Shown: positions 1 to 6,177, counted from the first letter of the stretch. The stretch is DNA of 6,753 nt from Myxococcales bacterium (GCA_027005175.1 JALTMC010000481.1:1-6753); one strand, 5' to 3'. Translations and numbers: made by a program. Notes: a model not told the origin generated them from the sequence alone.

Positions 1-489
1 CGCCTCTTCGGCTGAGAGTTCTCCAGCGTCAAGCATACGCTGTACCATCGAGTGATCTTTTGTCACTTGAAGCAAGCATCCATCACGCAGCAGATAGAGG
101 CGACTGTCTCCAACATGAGCGACATAAGCCCAACGCCGGTAACACAGCACAACGACAGCGGTTGTGCCCATTCGGCGCAAGTCTTCATGTTGTTGTGCAT
201 ACTCCCAGACCTGGCGATTGGCCCAGGCAACAGCATCTCTCAAGTATCCTTGCAACGCGTGGCCTCGTGGGAGAGGCACTTGTTTAAAGTACGCAATCAC
301 AGCAGCGACCGTCATCCGACTTGCCACTTCTCCCCCCGCAAAACCACCCATTCCATCACAAATCAATGTCAGCCAACCACGGCGAAGTCGCAGAACACCA
401 GAAGCATCCTGGTTGGAGGAGCGCCGATGCCCCACATCACTCAAAGTTGCAATATCTGCTCGTACAGACACAGGAATCCACTCTCGCAT
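1..489 (-). CDS. PP2C-family Ser/Thr protein phosphatase, N-terminal part (runs off the left edge)
   Basis: Metal-dependent phosphatase that removes phosphate from Ser/Thr residues in the cytoplasm, usually opposing Hanks-type kinases. The 163 visible residues show the family motifs in order: SSNQDA at 24-29, the metal-binding DGMGG at 45-49, AGGEVAS at 51-57, MGTT at 107-110, HVGDSR at 125-130 and KDHS at 144-147. The family core is about 240 residues, so the C-terminal third, including the last metal-binding aspartates, lies beyond position 1. The start is the ATG at 489-487, preceded by GGAG (501-498) with an 8-base spacer; the protein then begins MREWIPVSVRADIATLSDVG, a normal PP2C opening. 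The frame stays open far upstream but offers no ATG there, so a longer form from GTG or TTG is possible but less likely. The gene is divergent from the TPR lipoprotein. No kinase gene is visible, so the substrate is unknown. The family call is very secure. Confidence 0.94.
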   Translation of the reverse strand, partial: MREWIPVSVRADIATLSDVGHRRSSNQDASGVLRLRRGWLTLICDGMGGFAGGEVASRMTVAAVIAYFKQVPLPRGHALQGYLRDAVAWANRQVWEYAQQHEDLRRMGTTAVVVLCYRRWAYVAHVGDSRLYLLRDGCLLQVTKDHSMVQRMLDAGELSAEEA

Positions 490-580
490 CAAGATCACTC
501 CATTGAAATCTTCCTGTAGTTCAATAGCACAAGGACACTCCGTTTTCCCACTACAAAAAATAATTTTGACTTTCCCCCGA

Positions 581-608
581 TTGACACACTTGTCTGAATC
601 AGGATACA
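581..608 (+). promoter_or_regulatory. Possible sigma70-type promoter for the TPR lipoprotein gene
   Basis: A perfect -35 hexamer TTGACA (581-586) is followed after 16 bases by GATACA (603-608), which matches the -10 consensus at only three of six positions. Transcription would begin near 615, giving a leader of about 75 bases before the ATG at 691. The strong -35 and the position in a divergent intergenic region favour it; the poor -10 keeps confidence low. Confidence 0.3.
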
Positions 609-637
609 ACACAGTCGCATTTTTCGAGATAGAAATG

Positions 638-658
638 TTGTCCAAATGAGGTGGACAA
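638..658. repeat. Perfect 7-bp inverted repeat upstream of the TPR lipoprotein gene
   Basis: TTGTCCA (638-644) and TGGACAA (652-658) are exact reverse complements separated by 7 bases. The element lies between the phosphatase and lipoprotein genes, downstream of the possible promoter at 581-608. It could be an operator for a dimeric repressor or a hairpin in the leader RNA. No T-run follows, so it is not an intrinsic terminator. Confidence 0.5.
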
Positions 659-680
659 AACCCCAAAGGAAGATACTTGA

Positions 681-685
681 GGAGG
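681..685 (+). promoter_or_regulatory. Shine-Dalgarno site that sets the lipoprotein start at 691
   Basis: GGAGG lies 5 bases before the ATG at 691. The alternative in-frame ATG at 646 has no comparable site and would put 15 residues (MRWTKPQRKILEEVR) ahead of the signal peptide. The ribosome binding site itself would then lie inside the coding region. This decides the start. Confidence 0.85.
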
Positions 686-690
686 TGCGT

Positions 691-1806
691 ATGAGCTGGA
701 AAAGCTATCGCTTCGGAATACAGTTACTTGGTGGTCTTCTCGTCATGTCATTCATGTCGTTGTTGACGGGCTGCAACACGGAGCTTGCAAGAGCCCGTAA
801 ACTCGCAGGAAACAAAGATTATCAAACGGCCATTCTCTATTATGAGAAAGCATTAAAGGTAGATTCAGAAAATGTGGAAGCGTTGAAAGAAGCTTCTGCC
901 ATCTATTGTGACCATCTCAAGCTGATGAGTCAATGTTATGAAAAATCTAGCATTCTCTACAAGCGCTTCCCCAAAGATCCAGTGATCACGGGCTGGTACA
1001 AGAAGTCGTTGTGGATCTTTGCTCGCAACTTGTATATTCAACAGCTGCTGAGTAAGTCGTCCAAATACCTACATCGCTACTTGAAAATAGACAAAAGCAA
1101 TGGCAAGGTTTTTTACATGCTTGCCGACGCAAAGTTCCGTCTCAATCGAAAACCACCCCGCAAAGACGATGTCTTGAAAGAGGCGATCGCAGAGTTCCAC
1201 AACGCGATCAAAAACACAAAAGCGACAGACACAGTTCGCTCGACCTTCAACAGCAAGAAAAAGAATATCCTTCAGTGGGAAGCCTACATGAAGATTGGCA
1301 CGATCTACGATATGTGGATCAAAGATAAATTTCTCGCTTGGCGAAAAGAACTCGCCAAGAAGGCGAAAGAGAAAGCCCAAAAGGCAGCCAAGGAAGCCAA
1401 AAAAAGTCGCCGACGGCGACGACGGCGACGGCGACGTCGCAATGCAGAGAAAAAGAAGCCACCCAAATTCCCCGTCAACGAAGAACACTTTGCCAATGCT
1501 ATCAAAGCCTATAAAGCAGCCTCCAAGATCGGCCAGCCCAACAAGTACAAGCGGGCTCTTCCCTACATCCAGATCGCACTCTTTTATGCACAGTTTAAGG
1601 GTCAAAACTTAGAAGCGGTGAAGTGGCTGAAGAAAGCAGAGCAGGAGGACGACACCAACCTCAACGTCGCAGGCAACTTGAAGATGATCTACGATCGCCT
1701 GAAAGAAGAAGCTGAAAACAACAAAGAAAAGCGACTTGCCAAAAAGTACGATAAACTCTCTGTCCAGTACGACTCCAAAGTTGCTTCTCTTCGCGGTCAG
1801 AAGTAA
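691..1806 (+). CDS. TPR-repeat lipoprotein with a poly-arginine tract
   Basis: Predicted lipid-anchored, exported scaffold protein of 371 residues. A short basic N-terminus (WKSYR) and a hydrophobic core at about 9-25 end in a lipobox LTGC, with Cys28 as the lipidation site; Asn29 follows it, not the Asp that would retain it at the inner membrane. The mature part is mostly helical. A clear TPR unit lies at about 30-63 (KDYQTAILYYEKALKVD), with weaker TPR-like helices near 162-175 and 265-320. Between them, about 218-259 forms a very basic Lys/Ala/Glu helix ending in eleven consecutive arginines (240-250) and a Lys/Pro stretch. TPRs usually mediate protein binding; the partner is unknown. The gene stands alone, divergent from the PP2C gene and convergent with mtnA. 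Lipoprotein and TPR assignments are firm; no specific function is proposed. An outer-membrane location is inferred only from the +2 residue. Confidence 0.9.
   Translation: MSWKSYRFGIQLLGGLLVMSFMSLLTGCNTELARARKLAGNKDYQTAILYYEKALKVDSENVEALKEASAIYCDHLKLMSQCYEKSSILYKRFPKDPVITGWYKKSLWIFARNLYIQQLLSKSSKYLHRYLKIDKSNGKVFYMLADAKFRLNRKPPRKDDVLKEAIAEFHNAIKNTKATDTVRSTFNSKKKNILQWEAYMKIGTIYDMWIKDKFLAWRKELAKKAKEKAQKAAKEAKKSRRRRRRRRRRRNAEKKKPPKFPVNEEHFANAIKAYKAASKIGQPNKYKRALPYIQIALFYAQFKGQNLEAVKWLKKAEQEDDTNLNVAGNLKMIYDRLKEEAENNKEKRLAKKYDKLSVQYDSKVASLRGQK
1408..1440 (+). repeat. CGN codon run encoding 11 arginines
   Basis: Eleven consecutive CGN codons (CGC, CGA, CGG and CGT mixed) encode Arg240-Arg250 of the TPR lipoprotein. 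The tract resembles a degenerate trinucleotide repeat, which suggests origin by replication slippage followed by synonymous drift. The mixed codons should make it more stable than a pure repeat. The antisense frame also reads as poly-arginine by coincidence and is not a gene. Confidence 0.9.
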
Positions 1807-1830
1807 GAAACAAACCCCTTTCCGTCTCCC

Positions 1831-1876
1831 TGCCAAGCTCCTTTCTGCCTTTCTGCCAAGCTCCTTTCTGCCTTTC
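1831..1876. repeat. Exact 23-bp tandem duplication between convergent genes
   Basis: Positions 1831-1853 and 1854-1876 are identical 23-base units, head to tail. The unit begins TGCCAAGCTCC and contains TTTCTGCC; one strand is pyrimidine-rich. It fills most of the 107-base gap between the lipoprotein stop (1806) and the mtnA stop (1914). I see no strong hairpin with a T-run in this gap, so it has no recognisable intrinsic terminator. Confidence 0.9.
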
Positions 1877-1913
1877 TGGTAAGGATACTACTTCACAACA
1901 CCTTTGAGCAGTA

Positions 1914-2957
1914 CTATGTATTCCTTGCAACAGGGCCAAGTGTGATGGGGTATGGTGGGGAAGCGATACCATTCTCGGTAATAATCGCAGTAATGTAACG
2001 TGCGGGAGTCACATCGAAAGCGATGTGGCGTGCGGAGGCATTGGCAGGAGCAATGGAGTGAGAGCCAATGTGCACCACTTCATGTGCGGAGCGTTCTTCG
2101 ATCGGAATCTCATCTCCGGTGGAGAGAGAGAGATCGATACTGGATGTGGGAGCCGCCACATAAAAAGGGATATCGTTGGCATGTGCTGCGAGAGCAACCA
2201 TGTATGTGCCAATTTTATTGGCGACGTCACCGTTGGCTGCCGTCCGATCCGTACCAACAATACAGAGATCGACCTGACCACTTTTCAAGAAATGACCCGC
2301 CATATTATCGGTAATAATCTCGACGGAGATGTGATCTTCCATTAACTCCCACGCAGTCAACCGCGCACCTTGAAGATAAGGGCGTGTTTCATCCGCGAGA
2401 ACATGGATCTTTTTTCCCTGTTCTTGGGCCACACGCATTACCGCAGTGGCCGTGCCATACCCGCCCGTAGCAAGGGCACCGGCGTTGCAGTGTGTAAGAA
2501 TCGTATCACCGTCTTTGACCAACCGGGCTCCCCACTCACCAATACGTCGATTAATCGCAATGTCTTCTTCAAGGATGAGCTTGGCTTCTGCAATCAATGC
2601 AGCCTGAATGTCTGCGATCGAGTCTCCCTCTCGCTCCTTCAAGCATCGCTTCATCCGATCGATAGCCCAAAATAGATTGACGGCAGTAGGTCGAGTATCC
2701 GCCATTTCTTCACAAATGTCATCGATATGTTGGGCGAGGAGTGAATAGGAAGACGCCTCTTTCTGAGAAGCTCCCAAAGCGATCCCCATGGCAGCAGCAA
2801 TACCGATAGCAGGTGCCCCACGAATCACCATACGTCGGATAGCATCCGCTACATCCAGGTAGTTGTGATACGTTTCATACTTCACTTCATGAGGAAGCAA
2901 TAGTTGATTGAGCATCACCACAGAATCATTGCGCCATTCGATCGATTTGACAGACAT
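1914..2957 (-). CDS. mtnA: S-methyl-5-thioribose-1-phosphate isomerase
   Basis: Cytoplasmic enzyme of methionine salvage: isomerises 5-methylthioribose 1-phosphate (aldose) to 5-methylthioribulose 1-phosphate. At 347 residues it is full length for the family. The N-terminal domain opens with [11 protein letters not shown] and carries the phosphate-site motif RGAPAIG at 46-52 and [13 protein letters not shown] at 88-100. The catalytic region has [16 protein letters not shown] at 155-170, with Cys157 as the expected catalytic cysteine. [18 protein letters not shown] follows at 235-252, with Asp237 as the expected acid; most relatives read GADR here. Related eIF2B alpha-type subunits lack this Cys/Asp pair, so the isomerase call is strong. 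GGGGGG upstream of the ATG, with a 5-base TAAAG gap, is a usable if imperfect ribosome binding site. No other salvage gene (mtnK, mtnB, mtnC) is adjacent, so it appears to be a single-gene unit. Confidence 0.97.
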   Translation of the reverse strand: MSVKSIEWRNDSVVMLNQLLLPHEVKYETYHNYLDVADAIRRMVIRGAPAIGIAAAMGIALGASQKEASSYSLLAQHIDDICEEMADTRPTAVNLFWAIDRMKRCLKEREGDSIADIQAALIAEAKLILEEDIAINRRIGEWGARLVKDGDTILTHCNAGALATGGYGTATAVMRVAQEQGKKIHVLADETRPYLQGARLTAWELMEDHISVEIITDNMAGHFLKSGQVDLCIVGTDRTAANGDVANKIGTYMVALAAHANDIPFYVAAPTSSIDLSLSTGDEIPIEERSAHEVVHIGSHSIAPANASARHIAFDVTPARYITAIITENGIASPPYPITLGPVARNT

Positions 2958-3022
2958 CTTTACCCCCCGGATAAGTTGAGTGGATCACAGTCACTTGTAT
3001 TGTGTAGGTAGAAAGCGTATCT

Positions 3023-3044
3023 TTGGCAAGCTCTGCGTTGCCAA
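3023..3044. repeat. Perfect 7-bp inverted repeat (operator-like)
   Basis: TTGGCAA (3023-3029) and TTGCCAA (3038-3044) are exact reverse complements with an 8-base spacer. The centre-to-centre spacing of 15 bases fits a dimeric regulator better than an RNA terminator, since no T-run follows on either strand. The element overlaps the weak mtnA promoter candidate, so repression of mtnA is conceivable. Confidence 0.5.
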
Positions 3045-3084
3045 GATCAACCAACGGTCAGAGCTGCCCCTTGTGAAAGATCTC

Positions 3085-3112
3085 GCAGAAACCTTTTCTT
3101 GCAGAAACCTTT
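3085..3112. repeat. 12-bp direct repeat with 16-bp period
   Basis: GCAGAAACCTTT occurs at 3085-3096 and again exactly at 3101-3112. The copies sit about 95-120 bases upstream of the TPR gene start. They may be paired protein-binding sites or a small tandem duplication that includes the TTCT spacer. Confidence 0.55.
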
Positions 3113-3186
3113 CATCCTCAGATAGACGAGTTCGCTTTGTTAACATGACGAATGGATACAAAGCAAGGAAGGACCTCCACCCCTCC

Positions 3187-3196
3187 CCTTATAAGG
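3187..3196. repeat. Palindrome overlapping the TPR gene ribosome binding site
   Basis: CCTTATAAGG is a perfect 10-base palindrome whose right half forms part of the AAGGA ribosome binding site (3193-3197) for the ATG at 3207. It could be an operator. As RNA it cannot fold into a normal hairpin because there is no loop. Confidence 0.4.
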
Positions 3197-3206
3197 ATAT
3201 TTTTTG

Positions 3207-4184
3207 ATGATTTTGGATCGCAGTCTAATCCTGGATATCGGCTTGGGTATCAGCGTGGCTGTCGTCTATCATATGAACGGACCTTCCACTCACACTCCCA
3301 ACCAACTGTTGTGGTACGCTGTGGTGACCGGTTTGGGCACCTCTCTCTTTGCGCGCTTCTTCATTCGACGCTTCTTCTTGCCTCACACTTCCCTCACGCC
3401 CGAAGAGATGAAAAAGCAACTCGATGGGCTGGATGCCTATCTCCAAAAGCATCCACGATTGGAAAATAGCCAGCAATTCACATTGCTAGAACAAGCCGGA
3501 ACTCTCGCTCTCGCTCTGGAACAGTGGTCAGACGTCGTGAAGTACTACGCAAAGCTTGCGGCACTGTTTAAACAGGAAAAAAGCGAGAACCCAGAACAAA
3601 AGAAAGAGTTGGAGAGACACTGGTTCCATACCCAACTTACAATCTCCTTCGCGTTGTTTCAAAACAACCAAAAAGAACGCAGCCTTCAAACTCTGGAGCA
3701 ATTGCAGTCCGAAAGAGTGACACAAGAAGAACCCATCTTTGCGCTGTTGATTGAATTATTTCAGGCGCGAATCATCTCACAGGACGATGCAGAACGTGGC
3801 CAATCGATGCTCAACGATGCACTCTTAAAAGCCCAACAAGAGGACTATGAAGAAGACGCCCTTCGCCTTGTGGCCTCCGAATGGATCGAGCTGGGTCAGC
3901 CGGAAGAAGCTGTGATCTTGTTACAACGAGCCATGGAAATGGCTCAAAAGCGAGAAGACGCCATCGCAGAGACAGAGGTTCTCTACCAGTTAGGCTATGC
4001 TTATGGAGCGGCCAAGCAACTGCCTCAAGCAGCACAAGCTCTCGTCCAGCTCACCAAGAACTATATTCTGCACAATTATCCAACACCACAGCAGATAGAA
4101 CAACTGCGTGCAGTGCTACGTGAACAATTTGGCAAGCAACCCTTCCGAGACGCTTGTCGAAATGCAGAAAAAAAAGAACAATAA
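3207..4184 (+). CDS. Membrane-anchored TPR-repeat protein
   Basis: Hypothetical protein of 325 residues with a membrane anchor and a soluble helical-repeat domain. Two hydrophobic segments lie at about 7-23 and 34-57, the second followed by Arg/Phe residues, so the N-terminus probably forms a membrane hairpin with the repeat domain in the cytoplasm (inferred from the basic FFIRRFF). Repeats follow: a TPR-like unit at 88-122, one at 139-170, and clearer TPRs at 217-250 (LGQPEEAVILLQRAMEMA) and 254-287. I chose the ATG at 3207 because AAGGA lies 9 bases upstream; a TTG immediately before it could add one residue. The ABC ATPase gene starts 7 bases after the stop, so the two are almost certainly cotranscribed and may work together. 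Two N-terminal membrane segments followed by TPRs recall CcmI/CycH of cytochrome c maturation, but the resemblance is architectural only. No specific function can be given. Confidence 0.88.
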   Translation: MILDRSLILDIGLGISVAVVYHMNGPSTHTPNQLLWYAVVTGLGTSLFARFFIRRFFLPHTSLTPEEMKKQLDGLDAYLQKHPRLENSQQFTLLEQAGTLALALEQWSDVVKYYAKLAALFKQEKSENPEQKKELERHWFHTQLTISFALFQNNQKERSLQTLEQLQSERVTQEEPIFALLIELFQARIISQDDAERGQSMLNDALLKAQQEDYEEDALRLVASEWIELGQPEEAVILLQRAMEMAQKREDAIAETEVLYQLGYAYGAAKQLPQAAQALVQLTKNYILHNYPTPQQIEQLRAVLREQFGKQPFRDACRNAEKKEQ

Positions 4185-4191
4185 CAAAAAG

Positions 4192-4893
4192 ATGGCATTT
4201 TTAGAGTTACATAAGATATCCAAGAGCTATTCGGCCCATCGAGTTCTACGCAAGGTCAGCGTTCAGTTGGACGCTGGAGTTGTCGCTCTTCTAGGCCCGA
4301 ATGGTGCGGGAAAGTCGACGCTTCTGAATATCCTCTCCACCCAACAGCAAGCTTCATCCGGTCATTACTCCTTGCATGAGAAGAGTTCACAAAAGGAACT
4401 CTCAGACATTCGTGCACAGATCGGGATGGTGGGACATCGCAGTTTTCTATATGCGGACTTGTCCCTTGAAGAAAACCTCCACCTCTATGGAAATCTCTAC
4501 AATATCCCCGACAAATCACAGCGAATTATCGAGTTGGCTGAGCAGTTTGAACTCACCAAACGTTTGCCCCATCATGTGGGTCAGTTCTCTCGTGGCCTGT
4601 TGCAACGAGCCTCTCTGATACGCGCATTATTACCCAATCCCTCGCTGTTGCTACTGGATGAACCTTTTACAGGTCTCGACTGGCCCTCCACTCAAATGTT
4701 ACTTCAACTGATACAAGATTGGCGCTCTCCCGATCGTCTTCTGATCCTCACAACACATGACCTCGCTCGCGCAGCAACCAGTGCAGACCGCTTGCTGATT
4801 TTAAATCGCGGTCGTGTTGCAGCGGATATCACGGGTCCCTTGGAGCCCCAAGAGCTTCAACAACAGTACACAGAAGCGACCCAACGCCCCTAA
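4192..4893 (+). CDS. ABC transporter ATP-binding protein, CcmA-like
   Basis: Nucleotide-binding subunit of an ABC transporter, 233 residues, expected on the cytoplasmic face of the inner membrane. Visible motifs: Walker A GPNGAGKST (35-43), Q-loop region VGHRSFLYADL (80-90), signature QFSRGLLQRA (131-140) instead of LSGGQ, Walker B LLLLDE (152-157), D-loop GLD (161-163) and the H-loop histidine at 189 in LTTHD. The VGH..LY Q-loop and SRG-type signature resemble CcmA heme-exporter ATPases; the usual GHQ reads GHR here. No CcmB/CcmC-type permease follows, so the substrate is unknown. The ATG at 4192 is chosen because MAFLELHKISKSY is the usual family opening; it lacks a clear ribosome binding site. 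An in-frame ATG at 4162 would add a Lys/Asn-rich tail and overlap the TPR gene by 23 bases. Translation may depend on coupling to the TPR gene. Confidence 0.92.
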   Translation: MAFLELHKISKSYSAHRVLRKVSVQLDAGVVALLGPNGAGKSTLLNILSTQQQASSGHYSLHEKSSQKELSDIRAQIGMVGHRSFLYADLSLEENLHLYGNLYNIPDKSQRIIELAEQFELTKRLPHHVGQFSRGLLQRASLIRALLPNPSLLLLDEPFTGLDWPSTQMLLQLIQDWRSPDRLLILTTHDLARAATSADRLLILNRGRVAADITGPLEPQELQQQYTEATQRP

Positions 4894-4941
4894 AGGTTCT
4901 TCCCCAACAACGATCTTGTCATCCCATAAAAAAACAAGTAT

Positions 4942-4959
4942 GTTCTGCGCCAACAGAAC
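4942..4959. repeat. Short hairpin between the ABC ATPase and RdgC-like genes
   Basis: GTTCTG (4942-4947) and CAGAAC (4954-4959) form a perfect 6-bp stem with loop CGCCAA. A second CAGAAC at 4961-4966 offers an alternative partner, and GGTTCT at 4895-4900 could pair with AGAACC at 4962-4967. No T-run follows, so this is not a standard intrinsic terminator and readthrough into the next gene is possible. Confidence 0.4.
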
Positions 4960-5008
4960 TCAGAACCGCATCCAAGAAGATGATGCCCACACATAAAGGT
5001 AAAAACAG

Positions 5009-5656
5009 ATGGGAGTTTGGTCCGGAAATCTATCGTATACTCGATATTTTGTGGAAGGTGAAGCGCCGACGCAAGACCATCGGAGTTGGATTCTCGATCG
5101 CATTAAAATGATGGCAGTCCCGACCCTAACGGTGGAGACAGAAGATGAGCAAGTCCTCGGCTGGTGTACTGTAGAGAATATCTTAGACACTGAATTTGCC
5201 AGTGAAAAATTATTCTACAATGAGTATATACTGTGGGCGTTTCGTCTCGACAGTTGGAGACTACCTCCGACCTTATTCAAGGCACTCCTGGCCGAAGCGG
5301 AAAGAGACTATCGCGCAGAGACCGGAAAAGAGCGAATCACCAAACGTGAGAAGGATGCGCTCAAAGCCAAAGTCCGCTTGGATCTCAAGCGTCAATCCCT
5401 ACCGAATATCAGCACCTACGATATCTGTTGGCATTGGGAGAAGGATGAACTTCGCTTCTGGAGTATGTCGTCCAAGGCCAACACACTATTCCTAGAGCTG
5501 TTTGAAAAGACCTTTCCCGGCCTCCAATTGGTCGCACAGTCTCCCTACACTTTGGCAGAACGGCTGGACTTGGGGGATGCCCCACTTGAAACCATGAAAA
5601 GCCTCGAACCTGAAACCTTTACCGCTATCGATATGCCCCGGGGAGAAGACTCATGA
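5009..5656 (+). CDS. rdgC: RdgC-family recombination-associated protein, short form
   Basis: Probable member of the RdgC family. In E. coli RdgC is a ring-shaped dimer that binds double-stranded DNA and limits RecA activity. This protein has 215 residues against about 300 for E. coli. Family features visible in order: MGVWSGNLSYTRYFVEG at 1-17; GWCTVENILD at 51-60, matching the conserved GW; RLDSWRLPPTLFKALL at 79-94, where relatives have a basic strand followed by LP..; TKREKDALKAKVRLDL at 111-126, corresponding to the EK..LK..V segment; LPN.STYD at 131-138; and a C-terminal part with S-KA (154-157) and FEKTFPGLQL (165-174). It appears to lack the last ~90 residues of the long form. AAAGGT (4995-5000) lies 8 bases before the ATG, supporting the start. 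Its end overlaps the next gene by 4 bases. The family match is by motif pattern; DNA binding is inferred from it. Confidence 0.78.
   Translation: MGVWSGNLSYTRYFVEGEAPTQDHRSWILDRIKMMAVPTLTVETEDEQVLGWCTVENILDTEFASEKLFYNEYILWAFRLDSWRLPPTLFKALLAEAERDYRAETGKERITKREKDALKAKVRLDLKRQSLPNISTYDICWHWEKDELRFWSMSSKANTLFLELFEKTFPGLQLVAQSPYTLAERLDLGDAPLETMKSLEPETFTAIDMPRGEDS
5640..5645 (+). promoter_or_regulatory. Ribosome binding site of the companion gene, inside the RdgC-like gene
   Basis: GGGGAG lies 7 bases before the ATG at 5653 and within the last codons of the upstream gene. The start overlaps the upstream stop as ATGA, so translation can reinitiate. The GGGG also forms the right half of the palindrome CCCCGGGG (5636-5643). 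Confidence 0.7.
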
Positions 5657-6177
5657 GTCGGCTGGAAGCCATTGAACAAACTCGATTTTTAGGACGAGAA
5701 TTCTTACTGTGGTTGTGGCACGTCAGCGAATCACAGAATGGAATCATCCCACTCCCCGAAGGAGAAGACATTGAGGTCTTTGTGGATGACAGGATCGTAC
5801 TGGAACCTCCCTACGGCCAGGGGAATCGGCATCTCCTCAGTGGCCTTGACCCATCCACTGCCCCCGAGACAGCTTTTGCCCTACAAATGAACAATATGCC
5901 CACGGAAATGAAACTCAAAGTCATTCGAGGCTCACAAGCTTGGGCCTTTTCTCTACGTGGAGACGACTTACTGCTCCGCTCCCTGCGGATTCCTGAAGTC
6001 CTATCTCAGCATGAAGATGACCACCTCTATGAGAGAATCTATCTTCTCGAACAGATGGAATCGATTCTCGAACAATTGTGGAGGCTCTTTCTCGAACGCA
6101 GACTCTCCGTGTTGTGGGAAGACACCTGCCAATCGATAAGAACTTGGATCGCAACGAAGTCTACTGTCTCAAACTAA
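5653..6177 (+). CDS. Conserved-looking hypothetical protein coupled to the RdgC-like gene
   Basis: A 174-residue soluble protein with no signal peptide and no convincing membrane segment. An aromatic, hydrophobic N-terminal motif, FLGREFLLWLWHVSES (12-27), is followed by a probably beta-rich middle part: DIEVFVDDRIVLEPP at 39-53, a run to about 107 with LKVIRGSQAWAFSLRGDDL, then an acidic patch QHEDDHLYERIYLLEQM (119-135). It ends in helices with LFLERRLSVLW (145-155) and IRTWIA. From memory, proteins with an LGREFL.WLW motif occur beside short RdgC genes in Deltaproteobacteria-type genomes, but I cannot confirm this here. The ATGA overlap and internal ribosome binding site imply matched production with the RdgC-like protein. 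It may therefore be a partner subunit, or may supply the part that protein lacks relative to long RdgC. No catalytic motif is recognised. Confidence 0.85.
   Translation: MSRLEAIEQTRFLGREFLLWLWHVSESQNGIIPLPEGEDIEVFVDDRIVLEPPYGQGNRHLLSGLDPSTAPETAFALQMNNMPTEMKLKVIRGSQAWAFSLRGDDLLLRSLRIPEVLSQHEDDHLYERIYLLEQMESILEQLWRLFLERRLSVLWEDTCQSIRTWIATKSTVSN

Larger units (their letters stand above)
2958..3206. other. Divergent intergenic region between mtnA and the TPR gene
   Basis: The 249 bases must hold the promoters of both genes. On the minus strand TTGCCA, a 17-base spacer and TACACA form a weak mtnA promoter candidate. On the plus strand TTGCAG (3099-3104) with a poor -10 near 3121 is equally weak. 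The stretch contains three short repeat elements listed separately. No small gene and no SAM-type riboswitch could be recognised. Confidence 0.5.

Noticed and set aside
52-519. 155-residue plus-strand open frame near the left edge
   Set aside because: It is antisense to a PP2C phosphatase with five intact family motifs and shows no recognisable protein character.
1305-1505. Minus-strand frame with its own poly-arginine run
   Set aside because: The CGN run reads as arginine in antisense by coincidence; no ribosome binding site or domain supports a gene.
1069-1605. 178-residue minus-strand open frame inside the TPR lipoprotein gene
   Set aside because: It is a shadow of a well supported TPR gene; its composition is what antisense of Lys/Ala-rich codons gives.
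1881-1904. AAGG...CCTT hairpin as a terminator for mtnA
   Set aside because: Only four base pairs with a long loop and no adjacent T-run.
2958-2980. SAM riboswitch suggested by CTTATCC upstream of mtnA on the minus strand
   Set aside because: The string abuts the ribosome binding site, leaving no room for an aptamer, and the other conserved SAM-I segments are absent.
3023-3044. Sigma54-type promoter reading of TTGGCAA...TTGC
   Set aside because: The GG and GC elements are 13 bases apart; sigma54 promoters need 10.
4108-4191. Longer ABC ATPase beginning at the ATG at 4108
   Set aside because: It would overlap the TPR gene by 77 bases and add 28 residues unlike any ABC N-terminus; the family opening starts at 4192.
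4942-4966. Intrinsic terminator after the ABC ATPase gene
   Set aside because: The 6-bp stem is A/T-balanced and no T-run follows.
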